Shown here: positions 1-7,000 of the stretch, one piece after another
How positions within the stretch are numbered: the first letter of the stretch is position 1
Layout of the letters: the number at the start of each line of letters is the position of its first letter
Origin: Xanthomonas fragariae
GTDB taxonomy: Bacteria; Pseudomonadota; Gammaproteobacteria; Xanthomonadales; Xanthomonadaceae
DNA length: 64,000 nucleotides
Reading direction: 5' to 3'
Assembly (NCBI RefSeq): GCF_017603965.1
Contig: NZ_CP071955.1
Coordinates: 2,480,001-2,544,000, forward strand
The notes under the pieces: generated by a model
Database searches by the model: none
Seen by the model: the letters and a program-made list of their open reading frames with translations, nothing else
What the model was told of the DNA's origin: nothing
Made by a program: the position numbers and the translations under genes

Positions 1-1614
1 CGCGGTTGCGGTGTCGCCGGCCAACGCGGCGGCTTGCGCGGCCGCCTGTGCGTTGGCGTACACGTACGCGCTTTCGGTGCGATCCATACGAATTTCGCCG
101 TGCTGCTCGGCCCAGTCGAACGACACCGCATCGGCATCGTTACCGGTCATCGCTGCCCAGTCGTATTCGATCAACCCGTTGTGGTTGAGATCGTAGGCGG
201 CCAGCAGGCCGTCCACGTCGCCGCTGCCGTAGCGCGCGAGTTTTTGCGCCAGTGCGGCTGGGCCACCATGGATCTGCATCGACCGCCATGCCGAGGCGGT
301 GATGTATTGCGCGTAAGAGTTGGACCAGTTCTCAGGCGAGCCGGGATTGTCGGTGTACTTGCCGCCGCCTGCGGTTTCGCCGGCGCTGAGCCAGCTGCCG
401 TAGGCATACAGCGGGTCGCGCAGATATTTCAGATCGTCCAGAAACATGCCGGTGGTCAGCACGATGGCATTGTTATAGCCCAACACGCCTTCGATGGCGA
501 CAGGAAACTGGTAGTCGTTGCCCGGTACATTGGCATCGAGAAAATTGAAGCGCAGCAGCCACCAGCGATAGAACAGGCTTTTGGTAATGTTCTCTTCGGG
601 CGTGTCCAGATACGGCACGTTGTCCACCCACCAGCGGTTATAGCTTGCGACATGCTCCTGGTACGCCTGCTGCGGCGACTGCGCAGCAATGCGGATGTAC
701 TCGGCGCGCGCTTCAGGCAGCTCGTGCGTGAGCAGGCCCAGCTGCACCTTCAATGCCATTGTATCGCCGCTGGCGGGCACGGCCACCTCGCGTACCAGGC
801 GCTTGCCTTCCACCCGGAATCCATCGCCGGACAAGCGCGGAAACACTGTGGTGATTGCGTTGTAGGCATCGAACGCGCCAGTCAGCTCATTGCCATCGGC
901 ACGCTGGGCCAGCGGCGAGACCGCTTGCACCGACAATGTATGCGCTGCACCGTCCAGGCTGGACAGCACGATGCTGGCCACTGCCACATTCTGCTGGGTG
1001 ATGTATTTGACCAAGCGCATACGCACGCCTGCGTTAGCGTCTTCGAAGACGGTGCTGAAATAACTCGGCGTCTGGCGCCTCTGCTGCGAGCGTTCCTTCC
1101 ATTGCACCGGCCGTCTGCCTTGCGTGGATTGGATGCGGAACAGCGCGTCGTAATCGGTGGAATGCCAATACGCCACCTGCCCGACGAAACCCGGACGCTC
1201 GGGCTGGTGATACGACAGATAGGCCGCGCGACCACGCGTAAACAGCCAGGAATTTTCGTCGTCGAAGCCGCCACCGGTGCCCTCGCGGGCCAGCATGCGA
1301 TCGACCCAGAAATCGTTGCCCGGTGCCTGCCCTGCCCCTTGCGCGCGATCGGCAGCGTAAATCCTTGACAGTTGCCCGCCAGGCGCAAATGCCGCGCCAC
1401 TGTCCGGCACCGGATGCTGCACACCGCGGAACTGCGGTTCGCCGATCATCGCGTTGGCCGCGGCAATCGGCGGATCCTGCACGTCCTCGGCGATCGCCAA
1501 GGGCAAGCTCAGCACTGCGCACAGCCACACCAACATAGCCGCACCGGAACGCTGGTTCGGACGCAGCCAGCGCCGGTGCCAAGCCAAAAACGAGATCCAA
1601 CGGGAACTGCGCAT
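1..1614 (-). CDS. Secreted glycosidase of the six-hairpin (GH63/MGH-like) fold, 3' end outside window
   Basis: The reverse strand is open from an ATG at 1614 to the window edge (538 codons visible). The N-terminus is basic and then hydrophobic (residues ~27-43, AMLVWLCAVLSLPLAIA), which looks like a signal peptide with probable cleavage near AIA-E, so export is likely. The body has the aromatic, WW-rich patches of (alpha/alpha)6 carbohydrate enzymes, for example NITKSLFYRWWLLRFNF and GNDYQFPVAIEGVLGYNNA, and later a stretch DLNHNGLIEYDW that looks like a Ca-binding or debranching-type loop. I read it as a glycoside hydrolase that trims plant or host glycans; the family and substrate are not certain. 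A TonB-receptor stump lies just upstream in the same orientation, so the pair was probably a receptor-plus-enzyme carbohydrate-uptake locus. The large open frame on the opposite strand is a GC-rich shadow. Confidence 0.72.
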   Translation of the reverse strand, partial: MRSSRWISFLAWHRRWLRPNQRSGAAMLVWLCAVLSLPLAIAEDVQDPPIAAANAMIGEPQFRGVQHPVPDSGAAFAPGGQLSRIYAADRAQGAGQAPGNDFWVDRMLAREGTGGGFDDENSWLFTRGRAAYLSYHQPERPGFVGQVAYWHSTDYDALFRIQSTQGRRPVQWKERSQQRRQTPSYFSTVFEDANAGVRMRLVKYITQQNVAVASIVLSSLDGAAHTLSVQAVSPLAQRADGNELTGAFDAYNAITTVFPRLSGDGFRVEGKRLVREVAVPASGDTMALKVQLGLLTHELPEARAEYIRIAAQSPQQAYQEHVASYNRWWVDNVPYLDTPEENITKSLFYRWWLLRFNFLDANVPGNDYQFPVAIEGVLGYNNAIVLTTGMFLDDLKYLRDPLYAYGSWLSAGETAGGGKYTDNPGSPENWSNSYAQYITASAWRSMQIHGGPAALAQKLARYGSGDVDGLLAAYDLNHNGLIEYDWAAMTGNDADAVSFDWAEQHGEIRMDRTESAYVYANAQAAAQAAALAGDTATA

Positions 1615-1882
1615 GGGCAAGCTCTTTAGAAGGTTCAGGGCCAACCGATCGACGCCAGCGTCGGCAATCATGGTGCGATCAACACACGCAGCGCTCCCCA
1701 GTGCGCTGCGGCTAGTTCGACCAATACCTATCGCTCATCATAGCTCTCTGCCACCGCTACAGTTGCCTCGACGCGAAGCACGGCGGAGCAAAACGAATGC
1801 CACAGCGATCGCGCTTGTATTCCATCGCAGTACAACGTATCGGCGCGCATCTCGCCCGCGAACTGCCCCACCCACTGCAACG

Positions 1883-2050
1883 TCACTGCATCAGCCGCGC
1901 CGCTCGAAACTCCACCCGCAAGCGGCCCCAAAAATCGCGGCCCGGCGTGTCGTACGTGGAGGCTTCGGTATTGGCCGCGTTGGAGTCTTTGTAGAACCGC
2001 GGCGGCTTACGATTGCCCAGGTTGTCCACACCTGCGTGTCGCGCCAGCTT
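1883..2050 (-). pseudogene. C-terminal stump of a TonB-dependent receptor
   Basis: Reading from 2050 down to the TGA at 1883-1885 gives a typical end of a Xanthomonas TonB-dependent receptor: GVDNLGNRKPP, then STYDTPGRDFWGRLRVEF, which matches the last beta-strands and aromatic terminus of these 22-strand barrels. A further seven codons follow before the stop. Everything upstream is missing and the homology stops at a small mobile element (2059-2273). The receptor would have moved a glycan into the periplasm for the glycosidase downstream (1-1614). It cannot be functional. Confidence 0.7.
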
Positions 2051-2281
2051 TATAACTTCCTGATTAGCCCTGACCCTCAGCTACAGCAATTCCACGCTTC
2101 TCCCTACATAAGCCTAATTCAAGGCGGCGATGGGGCTTCCTGGCTGAAAAACGTCGGGCCAGCCACCACGCGTCAGCAACGCCGACAGTGGACATGGTTG
2201 GAAATGCCAGGAAAAATGGCCTCGTCTGCAGGCCAGTAGCGAAAAGGCCGGCTGAGAGTCAGGGCTAATCAGGTATAACTT
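2051..2281. mobile_element. 215-bp MITE-like element with 8-bp target duplication
   Basis: The element occupies 2059-2273. Its ends are inverted repeats of about 23 bases with one mismatch: CCTGATTAGCCCTGAC at 2059 and its complement ending at 2273. It is flanked on both sides by the direct repeat TATAACTT (2051-2058 and 2274-2281), a clear 8-bp target duplication. The interior has no credible gene. An 8-bp duplication is typical of the IS1595, IS66 and ISL3 families, so the parent is probably one of these; none is in this window. Confidence 0.85.
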
Positions 2282-2291
2282 TGCATACCCG

Positions 2292-2560
2292 CTAGATCTT
2301 CGCGGGGATCGATTCAGCAGTGGCGGTCCATATGAAGGGCTTCGGATATTGGTGATAGTGCTTCACGAACTCATCGATCTTGCGCTTGAAATCGCCCACC
2401 ACGTCGAACGAGCCACAGCCAATTGTCTGCGTCGTGATCAGTGCGAACCAGCGCTCGACCTGGTTCAACCACGAACTGCAGGTCAGTGTGAAGTGCAGAT
2501 GGAAGCGTGGCCGACGCGCCAGCCAGGCTCTCTCACTCCGGTGTGCTTGTGCGTTACTTA
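2292..2560 (-). pseudogene. IS630-family transposase relic, C-terminal part
   Basis: The reverse strand encodes AWLARRPRFHLHFTLT, SSWLNQVERWFALIT and KRKIDEFVKHYHQYPKPF, the conserved end of the IS630-family DDE transposase; the last acidic residue is the E of NQVERW. The frame is broken upstream, and the 866-bp IS inserted at 2561 separates it from the rest of the domain at 3427-3592. Confidence 0.82.
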
Positions 2561-3426
2561 GAGCGTCTAACAAAACCCCTTGAATCTTGTCTCGCCGGTG
2601 GCAAAATTGCGGACATGACACGTCGCAAAGAGATCCCCATTGCGCTGTGGAAGCGCATCGAGCCGCTGATTCCCCAAGTGAAGCGTTCGCCCAAAGGTGG
2701 ACGGCCGCGCATCAGTGATCAGCAAGCCCTCAACGGCATCGTCTATGTCTTGCGCACGGGCATGCCATGGGAAGACCTGCCTGTGGAACTGGGCTATGGC
2801 AGCGGCATGACCTGCTGGCGCCGGTTGCGTGATTGGCAAGCCGCCGGTGTGTGGCATCGTCTGCATCAGGTGTTGCTGACCGAGCTGCGTCGCGCCCAGA
2901 GGCTGGATCTGAGCCGAGCCAGTCTGGACGCCGCCAGTGTGGCCTCCCCCCGGGGGGCGCCTACACCGGGCCAAACCCGACCGATCGCGGCAAACTCGGC
3001 AGCAAACGGCATCTGATCGTGGACCGCAACGGCGTGCCCTTGGCAGTGTGCGTCACCGGCGCCAATCGGCACGACTCGGTCGTGTTCGAGGAGTTGATCG
3101 ACGCCTTGCCGCCAATTGGTGGCAAACCAGGGCGCCCGCGACGTTGGCCAGACAAATTGCACGCCGACAAGGCTTACGACATCGACCGCTGTCGCGCCGT
3201 CCTCAAGCAGCGCGGCATCATTGCGCGGATCGCACGCAAGGGAATCGAGCGCAACGACCGGTTGGGCCGTCATCGCTGGGTCGTCGAGCGCACGCATGCC
3301 TGGTTCGCAGGCCTGGGCAAACTGCGCATCCGCTTTGAACGCCGCATCGATCTCCACTTGGCGTTGCTCTCGCTTGCATGCTCCATCATCTGCTTACGGC
3401 TTCTTCCTGGGTTTTGTTAGCCGCTC
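2561..3426 (+). mobile_element. IS5-family (IS427 group) insertion sequence, copy 1, 866 bp
   Basis: Left end GAGCGTCTAACAAAACCC and right end (complement) GAGCGGCTAACAAAACCC form terminal inverted repeats. The trinucleotide TTA flanks both sides (2558-2560, 3427-3429), as expected for IS427-type target duplications. The element is inserted inside an IS630-family relic. A second copy of equal length lies inverted at 19047-19912. Confidence 0.93.
2615..3420 (+). CDS. IS427-group transposase, two frames joined by -1 frameshifting
   Basis: OrfA starts at ATG 2615 (MTRRKEIPIALWKRIEPLIP) and closes at 3016. OrfB lies one base back in frame and ends at 3420 (QRGIIARIARKGIERNDR, RWVVERTHAWFAGLGKLRIR). 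The frames overlap at a run of six C and six G (2946-2957), a credible slippery site, as is known for IS427-group elements. DDE residues are visible as LDAASV in orfA, LHADKAYD and WVVERTHAW in orfB. The OrfAB product would move the IS and could also act on the 142-bp MITE at 12507, which has the same ends. Confidence 0.88.
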
Positions 3427-3592
3427 TTAGTTGTCGCAGATCGGATGCACGTCCAGATGCTTGGGGACGTTCGCTTCGATGTGCCTCAAGAATTACAAGA
3501 ACTCCTGATGGCGGCGCTTGGGCTTGCGTTGCACACGTACAACAATGCCATTGGACCACGCCAAGCGCCACGAACACCGTGGTGGTCACGCT
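3427..3592 (-). pseudogene. IS630-family transposase relic, middle part
   Basis: The reverse strand reads TTTVFVALGV, then (after a frame change) RRHQEFL-stop-FLRHIEANVPKHLDVHPICDN, matching the central catalytic part of IS630 transposases (the D of ICDN is the second DDE aspartate). It continues at 2560-2292 after removal of the 866-bp IS. Stops and frame changes mark it as dead before the IS arrived. Confidence 0.75.
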
Positions 3593-3817
3593 ACACAGGA
3601 TTTGCAGCAACATGGCGCACATCAGCTTCTCCGGCGCGATGTCGGGGCAACCGCCCTTGACGTCGGCCTCGTGCATTGTAGAGAAGCGAACAACCATGTT
3701 GGCCGGCGCGTCGTTGACCTACTGCTGGATCGGGCGCAACGGATGCTCGGATGGCACGAAATTTTCCAGCCTGACGCTGGTGAACAGCGACGCGTCGTAT
3801 GCGTCTACTCCGCGCAT
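3593..3817 (-). pseudogene. IS5-family transposase relic, N-terminus only
   Basis: From ATG 3817 the reverse strand reads MRGVDAYDASLFTSVRLENF, VPSEHPLRPIQQ-stop-VNDAPA and then DVKGGCPDIAPEKLMCAMLL. This is the start of a second type of IS5-group transposase, different from the 866-bp IS. It has an in-frame TAG and ends abruptly where the IS630 relic begins, so two old elements have been fused. The 220 bases from 3818 to the effector start hold no gene. Confidence 0.75.
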
Positions 3818-3980
3818 GCTGCCATCACTCCCTCCTAGTCCAACGATGCGTCGAGGTCGGCGAGCAAGGCCTGCATCGATAGGTCGTTCAACGGCCTGCC
3901 AACAAGAACGACCGCTACGTCATTCGCAGCATGTGAAGAGCTGCAGGTGAAGTACCGACTGCCCACCCGCAGCGAGCGCG

Positions 3981-4005
3981 TTCGCCAACGATTTGAATGC
4001 TTCGC
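3981..4005 (+). promoter_or_regulatory. PIP box match (TTCGC-N15-TTCGC), HrpX target site
   Basis: TTCGC at 3981-3985 and TTCGC at 4001-4005 are separated by exactly 15 bases, a full match to the plant-inducible-promoter box TTCGB-N15-TTCGB bound by HrpX. It lies 35 bases before the first ATG of the effector gene. I do not see a good TANNNT -10 element at the usual 30-32-base distance, so the promoter may be weak or the match may be chance in GC-rich DNA. Confidence 0.6.
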
Positions 4006-4040
4006 GTTGTGCAGGCCGCTTCGCAGGTGGATCGGTCAAG

Positions 4041-7000
4041 ATGCGCGGCATGGCACCGGTCACCTTCAAGCCGGGCTCATCCGGCACAAACAGGTCTCTC
4101 CGTCGAGAGGAGCATCCCCCCAGGCAGGTCTTGAAGCAGGCTGAGCCTAGCACTAGCACCAGCGGCAGTAAGCCGCCGCTTCCACGGCCGCCCAAACGGC
4201 GACGGGTAGAGCAGGAGGAGCCTGGAACGGCACCGCAACGCAGGGCGCCCTTGCCCGTGCATGCACGACCCGGAGCACGTGGCGGCGCATGGGACGGGCG
4301 CGCCCAGCAACAGCCGGCGACTCACTCGCACCGGCTCGATGATTCCACCCACTGGCACGATACCGCGCCCGGACGGCGCCCGGACAAAATGCCCGCTGAC
4401 GCCAGCGCCGCGTCGTCGCATCGGCGGCCAACGCATGGCTTGGAGCGGACGAAGGATTTTTGCCTGACCGAACAACAGCCCGATCGGGTGGCAAGGAAAC
4501 GGCCGCGGGAAGAGCAAGAACTGCATCGGGGCCCACAACAGCGGCCAAGGCATGGCTTGGAGCTGACGACAAGGGATCTCCGCCTGACCGAACAAACGCT
4601 CAATCGGGAGGCAAAAGAGCTTCTGTGGCAACAGCGGGCGCGATATCGGCGACAGTTGGATGCGCATAGGCGGATAGATCAGACCCACAACGCTCGCCTG
4701 TGCGTCGCCATGGCACAGGACAACGAGCTAGCGCGTCGGATCGGCTGCAAGCTGGCGCTGCCCTTCCTGGATGGGAGCGTCGACGCGGAACCCAATGCGC
4801 AGTGGCTCGACAAATATCTTCAGATGCTTGCCAGTGCAAGGGGGGGCGCAGGTGTAACGCAACGCGATCTTGATCGTTGCACCGACCTTGCGGCGCAGTA
4901 TCTCTACAAGACCGGCTGGTTCGACGGTGCATCGCTAAAAAAGCTGGCCCATGTGGGCAACAAGCTGAGCAAGCACCCGGACCAGCCGGCGTGCATGCAG
5001 GCAATCGCGTGGATCGCCGGACAGGTGGAGCAGGTGGATGGTCGGTTGGGTCTGGATGGCCGTGAACTGGCCTTGTTACTGAACGCCTTTGCCAAGAACA
5101 CCGACAGCAGCAGGTGCGAACGCGCGGCGGCTCGCCTGGCACGTTACCTGAAATGTGAACCCCGGGCCCGGCAGTCTCTGAACGAGCAGGGCATCAGCCT
5201 GGCACTCAATGCCTTCAGCAAGTGGTTCGATCATCAGGACTGCCGGTCCATGGCGCACTCGCTCGCCGCGAGGCTGGCCGACAGTCGCGGCTTGTGCGAC
5301 GTCCTCAAAGAGCAAGAAGTGACAAACGTACTGAACGCACTGAGCAAATGGCCCGATACGCCGGCGTGCAAGAAGGCCGCCAGCACTCTGGCCCTGCGGC
5401 TGGCCGAGGATGCGGGTTTGCGCAACGCCCTCAAACCTCAAGAAGTGGCCAACGCGTTGAACGCTCTGAGCAAATGGCCCGACACGCCACACTGCGAGAC
5501 CGCCGCCAGCGCACTGGCCTCGCGGCTGGCCGACGACGATCCCGATTTGCGCAACGCTCTCAATCCGCAAGGCGTGGCCAATACGCTCAACGCCCTGAGC
5601 AAATGGCCCGACACGCAGGACTGCGAGGCCGCCGCCAGTGCGCTGGCCTCGCGGCTGGCCGACGAGCCAGAGTTGCGCAACGCCCTCAATCTGCAAGAAG
5701 TGGCCAACGTGCTCAACGCCCTGAGCAAATGGCCCGACACGCCTGCATGCACGAAGGCCATCGACGCCTTGGCCGGGCGGCTGGCTACGGACCACGATTT
5801 GCGCAACGCCCTGGAAGCGCAGGACGTGGCCTTGTCGCTCAATGCGCTGAGCAAATTGCTCGGAGGGGTGGCCTGTCGCCAGGCAGCGTTGCTGCTCGCC
5901 GAGCGCGCAGGCTCGGCCGAGCTGCCATGGCAGCAGTTCGACATGCTCGGGCTCGCCCAGGTGGGCAACGCGATATCCCGCCTGCTGCGGGTGGATGAGC
6001 AAGAGTTCCAGACCTTGGGTGGTGCCAAACTGCAGGCGCTGGCCGGGCACCTGGAGCTGCATCGCGCGCGCTTCGCGTCCGCCCCGGCCCAGGAGATCGG
6101 GCTGATCTTCAAGGCCCTTTCATCGGCGCAGCTTCATCGCCAGATGCGGCCCCTGGCGCGACCGGCGCTCGAGCAGGTCGCAGCGCTCGTGCGCGCCGAT
6201 GGATTACGCGAAACGAACCTCGAGGAGCTAGGCAATCTGTGCATGGGCCTGCTGCCGCTGATCCGCAGTCCGGAGCTGACCCCTCGCCATCGCGGTCACG
6301 CCCTGCGCGTATTCAACACGTTGCAGCCGATCGTAGCGCGCAAGATCGACTCGTACCTCACAGTCGGTGGCTCACGTGCATCGGCCCAGACCGAACAGCA
6401 CGCCACGCGTTGCCCGGCGTTGACGTTCTTCCAGGTGCTCAAGACCTACGCGGTGGTGAGCCGGCAATGGAAGCCGCGCCACCTCGAAGGCGCGCGCCAG
6501 CAATTGCGCCAGCGCCGCGAGCAGCTGGCGCAATGGGTCGACCAGACGCTCGAGCGCACGCGCGAGGCCATCGAGGCGGACCTCGGCGAGATGAGCTGGA
6601 ACCTGATCGCGCAGATCGAGGCGGGCGACCAGGTGTTCGACGCCCTGGACCGGCGCATGGCCAAGGAGGCGCCAAGGATCGCGCAGGCCCATCCACCGAG
6701 CCGCTTCGACCTGGGCGCCGGGCGCCTGGGCATGCGTTCGGCACCCGGCCAGCCCGTCGTGCCGGCACCCGGCATTGGCAGCACCACCCACATCGTGGTC
6801 GATCTGCGTGGCAAGCAAGTGTCGACCAACGCGGCCGAGACGGACAAGCCTTACTCGCTGTTCACGCGGCTGACGGGCCTGCCGCTGGTGGAGGTTCAGC
6901 TGCCGGGATCGATTTCGACGTTCATGCTCGCGCGCACGCTCACCTACCAGGACGAGCCCTGGCGCTTCGACATGTTCGGCGGCAGCCGCGCCACGCGCGG

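Noticed and set aside
34..1368. 444-aa open frame on the plus strand opposite the first glycosidase
   Set aside because: It is a GC-rich shadow: the reverse strand codes a signal peptide and glycosidase motifs, and the plus-strand protein has no recognisable features or ribosome site.
3993..4040. TTG start at 3993 for the effector
   Set aside because: It lies inside the PIP box (3981-4005), upstream of any possible transcription start.
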